Positions 17,737 to 26,048 of a stretch of 64,000 bases of DNA are shown piece by piece. The notes beneath the pieces are model-generated. The model was not told the DNA's origin. It did no database searches and worked only from the letters and a program-made list of their open reading frames with translations. Within the stretch, counting starts at the first letter, position 1; every line of letters begins with the position of its first letter. The stretch comes from Planobispora longispora (GTDB lineage: Bacteria; Actinomycetota; Actinomycetes; Streptosporangiales; Streptosporangiaceae), in assembly GCF_016863135.1 (NCBI RefSeq), contig NZ_BOOH01000021.1:339639-403638 (forward strand), written 5' to 3'. Both the position numbers and the translations under genes were made by a program.

Positions 17737-18891
17737 ATGACGATGTTCGCCAAGGCGAGCCTGCTCATCGCCGCGACCCTGGTCACCACGGCCCTGCCCG
17801 CCTCCGTGTCGCCCGCCCCCGATCATCCTGAGGTGCGGCGCGTGCTGGAGCGGGCCGTGGCCGCCAAGCTCGCGCCCGGCATGATCGCCGAGATCCGCGA
17901 CGGCCGGCAGGTGTGGTACGGCGCGGCAGGCGTGTCCGACACCGAGACCGGCCGCAAGCGCCACCGGGGCGAGCGGTTCCGTATCGGCAGCGCCACCAAG
18001 TCCTTCACCGCCGCCGTGGTGCTCAAGCTGGTCGCCGAGGGCAGGCTGAGCCTGGACGACACCCTGGGGCGGCATCTGCCCGGCCTGTTCACCGGCACGG
18101 CCTACGAGCCCGACAAGATCACCATTCGGCAGCTGCTCAACCAGACCAGCGGCCTGTTCGCCTACACCCACGACCCCGACCTCATCAAGCTGGGCGTGGG
18201 TCAGGAGTGGTTCAAGCACCGCTACGACACCTACACCCCCGAGCGGCTGGTGAAGATCGCTCTCAAGCACCCGCCGGTCAACCGGCCCGGTGAGCGCTTC
18301 TGGTACTCCAACACCAACTACATCCTCGCCGCCATGATCGTCGAGAAGGCGACCGGCCGCCCCTTCGCCCAGGAGCTCGACCGGACCGTCATCCGCCCGC
18401 TGCGCCTGACCGGCACCTGGTTGCCCGGCGCCGACCCCGGGATCCGGGGCCCGCACCCGGTGCACTACTCCACCCTGTTCTCCCAGGACCCGGACCCGGC
18501 CGTCTACGACACCACCGAGATGGACCAGTCCTTCGCCTGGGCCGCCGGCGGCATGATCTCCACCACCGGTGACCTCAACCGCTTCTTCTCCGCCCTGTTC
18601 GGCGGCCGCCTGCTCCCGGACGCGCAGCTGCGCGAGATGCTCACCACCGTCTCCACCGACGACTCGGGCTGGATCCCCGGCACCAGGTACGGCCTGGGCG
18701 TCTTCACCCAGGAACTGCCCTGCGGGGTGAGCGTCTGGGGCAACGCCGGCGCCACCTACGGCTCCTGGAGCTACGCCATGGGCACCCTGGACGGCGAGCG
18801 CCGCCTGGCCGCCCACGTCAACGGCGACTGGGCGCCGCTGAGCCTCTTCACCGACGTGCTGACCGCCGGCTTCTGCTCCGCCGGGTCCTGA
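17737..18891 (+). CDS. Secreted serine hydrolase, beta-lactamase/D-Ala-D-Ala carboxypeptidase family
   Basis: A 384-residue class C-type serine hydrolase. A Sec signal peptide (AKASLLIAATLVTTALPAS) leads to the mature enzyme. The nucleophile motif is SATK in IGSATKSF, the second motif is YSN in YSNTNY, and the third motif position reads WGNAGATYG where HTG or KTG is usual. Cell-wall peptide or ester hydrolysis outside the cell is likely; resistance to beta-lactams is not implied. AAAGGA lies four bases before the ATG at 17737 and ten before an in-frame ATG at 17743, so either could be used. It is divergent from the IS30/MarR regulator and probably repressed by it. Confidence 0.87.
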   Translation: MTMFAKASLLIAATLVTTALPASVSPAPDHPEVRRVLERAVAAKLAPGMIAEIRDGRQVWYGAAGVSDTETGRKRHRGERFRIGSATKSFTAAVVLKLVAEGRLSLDDTLGRHLPGLFTGTAYEPDKITIRQLLNQTSGLFAYTHDPDLIKLGVGQEWFKHRYDTYTPERLVKIALKHPPVNRPGERFWYSNTNYILAAMIVEKATGRPFAQELDRTVIRPLRLTGTWLPGADPGIRGPHPVHYSTLFSQDPDPAVYDTTEMDQSFAWAAGGMISTTGDLNRFFSALFGGRLLPDAQLREMLTTVSTDDSGWIPGTRYGLGVFTQELPCGVSVWGNAGATYGSWSYAMGTLDGERRLAAHVNGDWAPLSLFTDVLTAGFCSAGS

Positions 18892-18914
18892 CTCCCGGCA
18901 ACGCCCCCCGGGAG
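18892..18914 (+). terminator. Possible terminator after the serine hydrolase
   Basis: CTCCCGG at 18892-18898 can pair with CCGGGAG at 18908-18914 over a nine-base loop. No T-tract follows, as is frequent in actinobacteria. Confidence 0.35.
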
Positions 18915-18983
18915 GCGCCGCTCTGAGAATTCCCCGAGAATCCCCCGGCAAGACTGAGGTTGAACATTCAACCACATGAGGGA

Positions 18984-19400
18984 TGGAGGTATCTGATCAT
19001 CGAGGCGGGCCCCGCAGCGGGCACGTTCTTCCGGACCTTCACGCCACCGCAGACTCATCTCGATCAACAAGAAGCACACCGGACGGCAGGACCCGGAGCT
19101 GAACCTCCGGATGGACTGGAACTCGCTGCTCTCGGACGATCCGGACCTGCTGTCCACCCGCTACAGCGACCGGTACTTCCCCGACGCCGACGACATGGTC
19201 CGCTATCTCGGCGACTTCGCCGCCGCCTGCGGGCTGCGGGTGCTCTACGGCACCCGGGTCCGCCACGTCGCCCGCGTCCCCGGGGAGGACCTGTTCCAGG
19301 TGACCGACGAGCGCGGCCGGACCCGTGAGGCGCGGCGGGTGATCGTGGCCACCGGGGTCGGCCGGCCCGACGTCCCGCCGATCCCGGGCATCGAGACGGC
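18984..19400 (+). pseudogene. FAD-dependent oxidoreductase (flavin monooxygenase-like) remnant
   Basis: The reading YLIIEAGPAAGTFFRTF, then after a one-base frameshift near 19045 ISINKKHTGRQDPELNLRM and LLSDDPDLLSTRYSDRYF, continuing to VIVATGVGRPDVPPIPGIE, is clearly part of an FMO-like flavoprotein. The N-terminal GxGxxG FAD site is absent and homology stops after the ATG motif, so the gene lost both ends and its frame. An open frame starting with ATG at 19111 is only a piece of this remnant. Confidence 0.75.
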
Positions 19401-19736
19401 CGAGCCGTACGGCGCCGCCTCCACCGACGCGGTCGGGCCGGGGCCCTCTGCCGCTGTGTGGGCGCGCGGCCTTCCGGCCGGTGAGTCCCTGTTCCTCCCC
19501 CGTGGAAGCGCCCGGTGCGGCCCGGACGGCGGGACTTTCCGTGATCTTTCATGGCCGACACGGCGCTCTTGCTGGCGGTGCGTAACGCGTTCCCTGGTCA
19601 ATGGGTTAGTTTTGGCAGATCATGACGGTGTGGGGCCGGGTTCGCGGGCCTAATGTGCCCGCAACGGCAGCAAGCGATCCGCCGGAGGGAGCCTGCGGGG
19701 CGGCCACCGACCGACGGCCCGGGAAAGGTGGGCTTG
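19401..19736 (+). other. Leader region of the permease operon
   Basis: About 335 bases without a supported gene. An AT-richer patch at about 19590-19620 (GTCAATGGGTTAGTTTTGGCA) is the best place for a promoter. A GTG at 19653 would extend the permease by 28 residues but has no ribosome site. Confidence 0.35.
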
Positions 19737-21155
19737 ATGGTTGCAGGTTGGACGAAACACGGCGACGGCCGGTCTCTCGCGCCGGGGGAGGTCGTCAAGC
19801 CCGAGGAACGCCTGTCCTGGCCGCGCATGGTCGGGTTCGGGGCGCAGCACGTCATCGCGATGTTCGGGGCGACCTTCGTCTTCCCGCTGGTCATGGGCCT
19901 GGACCCGAACGTCGCGATCATGTTCTCCGGGGTCGCGACGATCCTGTTCCTGCTCATCGTGCAGGGCAAGGTCCCCAGCTACCTCGGGACCAGCGCCTCG
20001 TTCGTGGGCGGCGTGCTGGCGATCAGGGCGATCTTCGGCGGCGACACGCCCGAGGTCGACGCGATCGTCACGGGCGCGATCCTCGTCGCGGGCCTGGTGC
20101 TGGCCCTGATCGGCGTGGCGATGCACGTCCTGGGCGTGCAGGTCATCAACAGGGTCTTCCCGCCCGTCGTCACGGGCGCGGTCGTCATGCTGATCGGCTT
20201 CGGCCTGGCCTACGTGGTCGCGGACGTCTACTGGCCCCAGGACCAGTGGATCGCGCTGATCACGATGACGGTCACGTTCCTGATCATCGTGCTGTTCCGC
20301 GGCTTCATCGGCCGCATCGGCATCCTCCTCGGGCTGGTCATCGGTTTCGTCCTCTCCTGGCTGGCCGACCGGGTCTTCGGCGACATCACGGCCTTCAACG
20401 CGGCCGCGGGGAAGGTCGACACGCACCCCCGGGTGAGCTTCGACGCGGTCGCGCAGGCCGACTGGATCGGCCTGCCCGGCATGCACTGGCCCGACTTCGA
20501 GTTCTCCGCCGTCCTGCTGGTCCTCCCGGCGGTCATCGCCCTCGTCGCCGAGAACGTCGGCCACGTCAAGGCCGTCGGCGAGATGACCGGGACGGACGTC
20601 AACCCCTACATGGGCCGGGCGATCATCGGCGACGGCGTGGCCACCGCGGTCGCCAGCGCCGCGGGCGGCTCGCCGACCACCACCTACGCCGAGAACATCG
20701 GCGTGATGGCCGCCACCCGGGTCTACTCGACGGCCGCCTACTACATCGCGGCCGTCATCGCGATCCTGTTCGGCCTGTGCCCCAAGTTCGGCGCGCTCGT
20801 CGCGGCGACCCCGGGGGGCGTGCTCGGCGGCATCACGGTCATCCTCTACGGGATGATCGGTCTGCTCGGCGCGAAGATCTGGATCGAGAACCGGGTGGAC
20901 TTCGCCGACCCGGTCAACATGGTCCCCGTCGGGGCGGGCATCATCCTGGCCATCGGCCCGGTCGAGCAGGTGATCTCCGAGGACTTCAGGATCTCCGGGA
21001 TCGCGCTCGGCACCATCGTGGTCCTGGGCGGCTACCACCTGCTCCGCGCGATCGCCGATCGGCGCGGCACCGGGGTGGGGGACGACGGCGGCCCCCGGGG
21101 GACGACGGCGCATCCCAAACGGCCCGTCGATCCCGGTCGGGAGGCCGCCGGGTGA
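19737..21155 (+). CDS. NCS2 nucleobase permease, UraA/RutG-like (uracil type)
   Basis: A 472-residue nucleobase:cation symporter-2 protein with about 14 hydrophobic segments. Compared with E. coli UraA, it has GAQHVIAMFGATFVFPL in helix 1, PSYLGTSASF in the helix 3 strand, VAENVGHVKAV with the helix 8 glutamate, and TTYAENIGVMAATRVYST with the helix 10 glutamate. Xanthine permeases such as XanQ carry Gln at that last position, so uracil or thymine is the likelier substrate than xanthine. ATG at 19737 follows AAAGGTGGG at good spacing. It overlaps the next gene by four bases (GTGA), tying uptake to the molybdenum hydroxylase operon. Confidence 0.85.
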   Translation: MVAGWTKHGDGRSLAPGEVVKPEERLSWPRMVGFGAQHVIAMFGATFVFPLVMGLDPNVAIMFSGVATILFLLIVQGKVPSYLGTSASFVGGVLAIRAIFGGDTPEVDAIVTGAILVAGLVLALIGVAMHVLGVQVINRVFPPVVTGAVVMLIGFGLAYVVADVYWPQDQWIALITMTVTFLIIVLFRGFIGRIGILLGLVIGFVLSWLADRVFGDITAFNAAAGKVDTHPRVSFDAVAQADWIGLPGMHWPDFEFSAVLLVLPAVIALVAENVGHVKAVGEMTGTDVNPYMGRAIIGDGVATAVASAAGGSPTTTYAENIGVMAATRVYSTAAYYIAAVIAILFGLCPKFGALVAATPGGVLGGITVILYGMIGLLGAKIWIENRVDFADPVNMVPVGAGIILAIGPVEQVISEDFRISGIALGTIVVLGGYHLLRAIADRRGTGVGDDGGPRGTTAHPKRPVDPGREAAG

Positions 21156-22021
21156 AGCCACCCCCCTTCGACTACCACCGTCCCTCCTCCCTCGGTGAGG
21201 CGCTCGACGTCCTGGCCGGGACGGGGGAGGACGGCAAGGTCCTCGCGGGCGGCCAGAGCCTGATCCCGCTGCTGAACATGAGGCTGGCCGCGCCCGCGCA
21301 CCTGGTCGACATCAACCGGCTGACGGACCTGGCCGCCGTCGAGGAGGAGCCGGGCGGGCTCCGAGTCGGGGCGCTGGCCCGGCACTCCCGGGTGGAGCGC
21401 TCGGCGCGGGCCGCCGAGGTCCAGCCGCTGCTGGGCCAGGCGCTGCGGCTGGTGGCCCACCCGGTGATCCGCAACCGGGGCACCGTCGTCGGCAGCCTGG
21501 TCCACGCCGACCCGGCCGCGGAGCTGCCCGCGGTGCTGGCCCTGCTCGGAGGTTCGGTACGGCTGGCGCGGCGCGGCGGCACGCGCGACGTCCCGGCGGC
21601 GGGGTTCTTCACCGGCCCGCTGGAGTCGGCGGCCGGCCCCGGGGAACTGGCCGTCTCCGCCTTCTTCCCCGCGCTGGCCCCGCGCTCGGGCACCGCCTTC
21701 CACGAGGTGGCCAGGAGGCACGGCGACTACGCCCTGGCCGGGGTCGCGGCCCTGGTCGGCCTGGACGACGACCTGCGCGTCAGCGTCGCCCGGGTGGCGT
21801 GCGTGAGCGTGGGACCGGTCCCGCTGGTCGCCGACGTCGTCGGCGCGTGCGGGCACCGGCCGCCCGCCTCGGCGGACTGGGCCGGGGCGGCGCGGGCCGT
21901 ACAGGACCGGATCGAACCGGAGACCGACATCCACGCGACCGCGGACTACCGGCGGCACCTGACCGGTGTCCTCGCCGAGCGGGCGCTCCGCGACGCGGCC
22001 AGGGAGGCGCTGCATGCCTGA
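21152..22021 (+). CDS. Molybdenum hydroxylase FAD subunit (CoxM/XdhB-like)
   Basis: A 289-residue FAD-binding subunit that passes electrons from the iron-sulfur subunit to an acceptor. FAD motifs are AGGQSLIPLLNMRLA near residue 31 and GTVVGSLVHADP near 108; the second is usually TIGG, here VVGS. The C-terminal domain is the CO dehydrogenase flavoprotein type. GTG start inside the permease stop. The 3' end overlaps the 2Fe-2S subunit gene by eight bases, so the subunits are made together. The substrate is defined by the large subunit, not by this one. Confidence 0.88.
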   Translation: MKPPPFDYHRPSSLGEALDVLAGTGEDGKVLAGGQSLIPLLNMRLAAPAHLVDINRLTDLAAVEEEPGGLRVGALARHSRVERSARAAEVQPLLGQALRLVAHPVIRNRGTVVGSLVHADPAAELPAVLALLGGSVRLARRGGTRDVPAAGFFTGPLESAAGPGELAVSAFFPALAPRSGTAFHEVARRHGDYALAGVAALVGLDDDLRVSVARVACVSVGPVPLVADVVGACGHRPPASADWAGAARAVQDRIEPETDIHATADYRRHLTGVLAERALRDAAREALHA

Positions 22022-22499
22022 GCGGGTCCACGAGATCACGCTGACCGTCAACGGGACGGTGCGGCGGGTCGCGGTGCCGGGGCGGCGGTTGTTGTCGGAC
22101 TGCCTCCGGCACGACCTGGGGCTGACCGGCACGCACGTCGGGTGCGAGCACGGGGTGTGCGGGTGCTGCACGGTGCTGCTGGACGGCGAGCCGGTCCGCT
22201 CGTGCCTGACGTTCGCGGTGACCGCGGACGGGCACGAGATCACCACCGTCGAGGGGCTCGCGGACGGCGAGCGGATGTCGCCGGTGCAGCGGGCCTTCGC
22301 CGAGTGCCACGGCCTGCAGTGCGGGTTCTGCACCCCGGGGTTCCTGTGCACGGTCACCGCCCTGCTCCGGGAGAACCCGGCGCCGACCGACGAGGAGGTG
22401 CTGGAGGGCATCTCCGGGAACCTGTGCCGGTGCACGGGCTACCAGAACATCATCAAGGCCGTGCACCGCGCGGCCGAGCTCACGGCGGAGGAATCGTGA
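22014..22499 (+). CDS. Molybdenum hydroxylase 2Fe-2S subunit (CoxS-like)
   Basis: A 161-residue protein with two 2Fe-2S clusters. The plant-ferredoxin-type cluster uses CEHGVCGCCTV and the later Cys of VRSC; the second cluster uses CGFCTPGF and CRCTGYQN. All eight cysteines are present. It moves electrons from the molybdenum site to FAD. ATG 22014 is preceded by AGGGAGG, whereas an upstream in-frame ATG at 21966 would lie deep in the FAD subunit gene. A 58-base gap with its own GGGAGG separates it from the large subunit. Confidence 0.92.
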   Translation: MPERVHEITLTVNGTVRRVAVPGRRLLSDCLRHDLGLTGTHVGCEHGVCGCCTVLLDGEPVRSCLTFAVTADGHEITTVEGLADGERMSPVQRAFAECHGLQCGFCTPGFLCTVTALLRENPAPTDEEVLEGISGNLCRCTGYQNIIKAVHRAAELTAEES

Positions 22500-22557
22500 C
22501 CGTCTTCGGCCCAGGCGCCCGCCGCCCACCGCGATCCGACGGGCGGGAGGCCGGGCG

Positions 22558-24945
22558 ATGACGACGAAGCTGTTCGGCGAGCCGGTCCAGCGGCGGGAGG
22601 ACCCCCGGCTGCTCACCGGGCGGGGCCGCTACCTGGACGACCTCGGGCCGGACGCGCTGGCGGCGGCGTTCGTCCGCTCCCCGCACGCGCACGCGCTGAT
22701 CCGCGACATCGACGTCTCCGACGCGCTCGACGTGGACGGGCTGGTGGCGATCTACACCTGGGAGGACCTGCCGGACCGGCTCGCCGAGCCGCTCCCGCTG
22801 CTCATCCCGCACCCGGCGCTGACCCACGGCCGCACCGCCCACCCGCTGGCCCGCGAGCGGGTCCGGCACGTCGGCGAGCCGGTCGTGATGGTCGTCGCCC
22901 GCGACCGCTACCTGGCCGAGGACGCCTGCGCGCTCATCCGGGTGGACTACGAGGTCCTCAAGCCCGTGGTGGGCGTGGAGGAGGCGGCGCAGGGCGCGCG
23001 GCTGGTCCACGACGACGTGCCGGGCAACGTCGGGGCGCACCTGGTCCAGGAGGCGCCCGCGGCCGACGGCCGCGACGCGCGCGAGCTCATCGAGGACGCG
23101 CCGCACACCCTGGCCTTCCGGCTGGACGTCGAGCGCAGCGCGTCCATGCCGCTGGAGGGGCGCGGCGTCTACGCCCGCTGGGACGCCGACGACTCCTCCC
23201 TGCGGGTCTACTCCAGCACCCAGACCTCCACCAGCGTCCGGATGGCCGTGGCCGCCAAGCTCGGCCTGCCGCTGCCCAAGGTCGAGGTGATCGCGCCGGA
23301 CGTGGGCGGCGGGTTCGGCGTGAAGATCGTGCACCCGTGGCCGGAGGAGGTCCTCGTGCCGTGGGCGGCGATGCTGCTCGGCCGCGAGGTCAAGTGGGCC
23401 GAGGACCGGCGCGAGCATTTCATCTCCTCGGCGCACGAGCGGGCGCAGGTGCAGTTCGTCCGGGTCGGCTTCGACGACGACGGACGGCTGCTCGGCCTGG
23501 AGGTGACCATCCTGCACGACCACGGCGCCTACACGCCGTACGGGATCATCGTGCCGATCATCACCTCCACCCAGCTGCCGGGGCCGTACAAGCTGGGGGC
23601 CTACCGGGTCGAGTTCTCCTCCGTCTACACCAACACCGTGCAGGTCACGCCGTACCGGGGGGCGGGCCGCCCGCAGGCGGTGTTCTGCATGGAGCGCACG
23701 ATGGACCGCATCGCCGCCCATCTCGGCCTGGACCGTACGGCGGTGCGCGCGGCCAACTTCATCCAGCCCGACGAGTTCCCCTACGACCAGGGGCTGACCT
23801 TCCAGGACGGCCGCCCGCTGATCTACGACAGCGGGGACTACCCCGAGTCGCTGCGGATGCTCAAGGAGCTGATCGGCTGGGACGCCTTCCCGGCGGAGAA
23901 GGAGCGGGCCGCGGCCGAGGGCCGGCGCATCGGCATCGGCGTCGGCTGCTACGTCGAGGGCACCGGCGTCGGGCCGTACGAGGGCGGCCACGTCCAGATC
24001 ACCTCCGACGGCCGGGTGCACGTCTCCACCGGTCTCACCTCGCAGGGCCAGGGGCACGAGACCGTCTTCGCGCAGATCGCCGCGACCGAGCTGGGCGTGC
24101 CGCTGGAACGGGTCTCGGTCGTCACCGGCGACACCCGCAGGTTCGGCTACGCGGTCGGCACCTTCGCCTCGCGCGCCGCGGTGATGAGCGGCAACGCGAT
24201 CGCGCTGGCCTGCCGGAAGGTCCGGGAGAAGGCGCTGCGGATCGCCGCCGACGCGCTGGAGGCCGACCCCCGGGACCTGGAGATCACCGACGGCATGGTG
24301 CACGTCGCCGGCTCCCCGGGCGCCGCGATCCCGCTGGCGACCGTGGCGGTGCTGTCCAACCCGCTGCGCTACGCCTTCGACGCGGAGGCGGCGCGCGCCA
24401 CGCAGTTCGCGGGCGCGTCGTCGCCGGACCGGCCGCCGGTGGACGAGGGCGAGGAGCCGGGCCTGGAGGGACGCGACTACTACTCGCCGATCCGCTCGAC
24501 CTTCGCCTCCGGCATGCACGCCGCGATCGTGGAGACCGACCCGCTCACCGCCGAGATCCGCATCCTGCGCTACGCCGTCGTCCACGACTGCGGCAACCTC
24601 GTCAACCCGATGATCGTCGAGGGGCAGATCCACGGCGGCGTCGCCCAGGGCGTCGGCGGCGCGCTGTACGAGCGGATGGTCTACGACGGCCACGGGCAGC
24701 TGCTCAACGCCTCGTTCATGGACTTCCTGATGCCGTACGCGACGGAGGTCCCGAAGGTGGAGACCGCGCACCTGCAGACCCCGTCCCCGCTCAACCCGCT
24801 CGGCATCAAGGGCGCCGGGGAGGCGGGGGTCATCCCGGTCTCGGCGGTGATCGCCTCGGCGGTCGAGGACGCCGAGGGCATCCCGATCACCAGGATGCCG
24901 CTGTCCCCGTCCGAGCTGTTCGACCTGCGCCGCGCCGCCTCCTGA
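22558..24945 (+). CDS. Molybdenum hydroxylase large subunit, form II CoxL-like
   Basis: A 795-residue xanthine oxidase-family catalytic subunit that binds the molybdenum-cytosine dinucleotide cofactor. The active-site loop reads TPYRGAGRPQAV (Arg367-Arg371), matching the form II AYRGAGR signature. The copper-binding Cys of CO dehydrogenase is absent, so this is not a CO dehydrogenase. The catalytic glutamate is Glu755 in GAGEAGVIP. GGGFG, QGQGHET and GQIHGG cofactor loops are present. Form II enzymes hydroxylate N-heterocycles or aldehydes. Coupling to a uracil-type permease makes a pyrimidine such as uracil or thymine a reasonable substrate (inference), with xanthine as the alternative. No XdhC-type maturation gene lies beside it. 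Confidence 0.88.
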   Translation: MTTKLFGEPVQRREDPRLLTGRGRYLDDLGPDALAAAFVRSPHAHALIRDIDVSDALDVDGLVAIYTWEDLPDRLAEPLPLLIPHPALTHGRTAHPLARERVRHVGEPVVMVVARDRYLAEDACALIRVDYEVLKPVVGVEEAAQGARLVHDDVPGNVGAHLVQEAPAADGRDARELIEDAPHTLAFRLDVERSASMPLEGRGVYARWDADDSSLRVYSSTQTSTSVRMAVAAKLGLPLPKVEVIAPDVGGGFGVKIVHPWPEEVLVPWAAMLLGREVKWAEDRREHFISSAHERAQVQFVRVGFDDDGRLLGLEVTILHDHGAYTPYGIIVPIITSTQLPGPYKLGAYRVEFSSVYTNTVQVTPYRGAGRPQAVFCMERTMDRIAAHLGLDRTAVRAANFIQPDEFPYDQGLTFQDGRPLIYDSGDYPESLRMLKELIGWDAFPAEKERAAAEGRRIGIGVGCYVEGTGVGPYEGGHVQITSDGRVHVSTGLTSQGQGHETVFAQIAATELGVPLERVSVVTGDTRRFGYAVGTFASRAAVMSGNAIALACRKVREKALRIAADALEADPRDLEITDGMVHVAGSPGAAIPLATVAVLSNPLRYAFDAEAARATQFAGASSPDRPPVDEGEEPGLEGRDYYSPIRSTFASGMHAAIVETDPLTAEIRILRYAVVHDCGNLVNPMIVEGQIHGGVAQGVGGALYERMVYDGHGQLLNASFMDFLMPYATEVPKVETAHLQTPSPLNPLGIKGAGEAGVIPVSAVIASAVEDAEGIPITRMPLSPSELFDLRRAAS

Positions 24946-25112
24946 GGCGTCGCGGGGACGGTTTTCCCGGCCGGTTGCGCGTCCGGTCACGGATGTGTTG
25001 CCGATCGGGTGCAAAGAACACGGAAAACCGCTCAGCTCCCGGCCTCCCGGTCCGATGAGATCCCCTGCCACGGATCGGCGGACGACAGGAAGTCGGGAGG
25101 AGCAGGGAAGCG

Positions 25113-25997
25113 ATGGACAACAGACTGGGAACGGCGGCGCGGACCGGATGGGTCGTCCTCGCCGTGACGCTGCTGCTGGGAGTGATCTTCTCCGCGCCCG
25201 CCTCGGCCGCTCCCCGGATGAAGGCCGCGACGGCGGGGACCCGGGCGATGTGGCTGTGGGACATCGGCACGGCACGCCCGGCCGACGTGCTGAGCTGGGC
25301 GCGCACCCGGGGCGTGCGGGAGATCTTCGTTCACGCCGGTCCGCGGCTGCCCTCCGACACCGCCCGGCTGACCCGGATCCGGGAGCTGAAGCGCGGCGCG
25401 GACAAGTACGGGATCCGCCTGAGCGCGCTGGGCGGCGACCCGGCGTGGACCACCGACCACGCGGCGGCGCGGGCCTGGCAGCGGGCCGTCCTCGGCACCG
25501 GGCTGTTCGCCGGCAGCCACGTCGACGTGGAGCCGTACGCCCTGCCGGGCTGGCAGACCGACCAGGCCACGCTGGTCACGGGCCTGCTGCGGATGCTGCA
25601 GCTGCTGCAGGCCGACAACCCGCGCCCGCTGGAGGCCGACATCCCGTTCTGGTACCACACGATCCCCGCCGGGCCGGGCGTCACGCTGGCCGACGCGGTG
25701 CTGGCACGGGTCAACGCGGTCACCGTCATGAGCTACCGCGACACCGTCACCGGCCCCAACTCGATGATGGACGTCAGCGCCGACATCCTCACCCGCGGGA
25801 CGAAGGCGGGCAAGCCGGTCCGGCTGTCCACCGAGACCACCCAGCTGGCCGACTGCGCCCACTGCACCTTCTACGAGGAGGGCTCCGCGCGGATGAGCGC
25901 GGCCCTGACGGCGGTGGACACGGCCGCCCGGGCGTACCCGGCCTTCGCCGGCGTCGCGGTCCACCACTACGCGTCCTGGCGGACGATGAAGCCCTGA
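25113..25997 (+). CDS. Secreted protein, possible TIM-barrel glycosidase-like
   Basis: A 294-residue exported protein. A signal peptide ends near ASAAPRM. The mature part contains AMWLWDIGTARPADVLSWA, EIFVHAG, GSHVDVEPYALPGW, ADIPFWYH and VMSYRD in the order expected for beta strands of a TIM barrel, as in putative glycosyl hydrolase/deacetylase families. DVEPY could carry the catalytic acid, but no defined family is recognised. Four-residue spaced cysteines CAHC may bridge. AGGAGCAGGGAAGCG precedes the ATG. It stands alone between the hydroxylase operon and the convergent molybdopterin oxidoreductase. Confidence 0.7.
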   Translation: MDNRLGTAARTGWVVLAVTLLLGVIFSAPASAAPRMKAATAGTRAMWLWDIGTARPADVLSWARTRGVREIFVHAGPRLPSDTARLTRIRELKRGADKYGIRLSALGGDPAWTTDHAAARAWQRAVLGTGLFAGSHVDVEPYALPGWQTDQATLVTGLLRMLQLLQADNPRPLEADIPFWYHTIPAGPGVTLADAVLARVNAVTVMSYRDTVTGPNSMMDVSADILTRGTKAGKPVRLSTETTQLADCAHCTFYEEGSARMSAALTAVDTAARAYPAFAGVAVHHYASWRTMKP

Positions 25998-26048
25998 CCG
26001 GTCTTCCGCGAGGGCGGGGAGATCGCCCCGGCCCGGATCGGCCGCGCG

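Noticed and set aside
17737..18891. Beta-lactamase resistance gene
   Set aside because: SATK and YSN are shared by many esterases and carboxypeptidases and the third motif is WGNAG instead of KTG or HTG, so a resistance role is not supported.
19111..19653. ORF of 180 codons as a small intact gene
   Set aside because: Its first part is an internal piece of an FMO-like protein whose upstream portion continues in another frame; the rest has no family resemblance.
22558..24945. Annotation as carbon monoxide dehydrogenase or as xanthine dehydrogenase
   Set aside because: The loop is PYRGAGR without the copper-ligating Cys, so CO dehydrogenase is excluded. Xanthine is possible but the linked permease is of the uracil type, so the substrate is left open.
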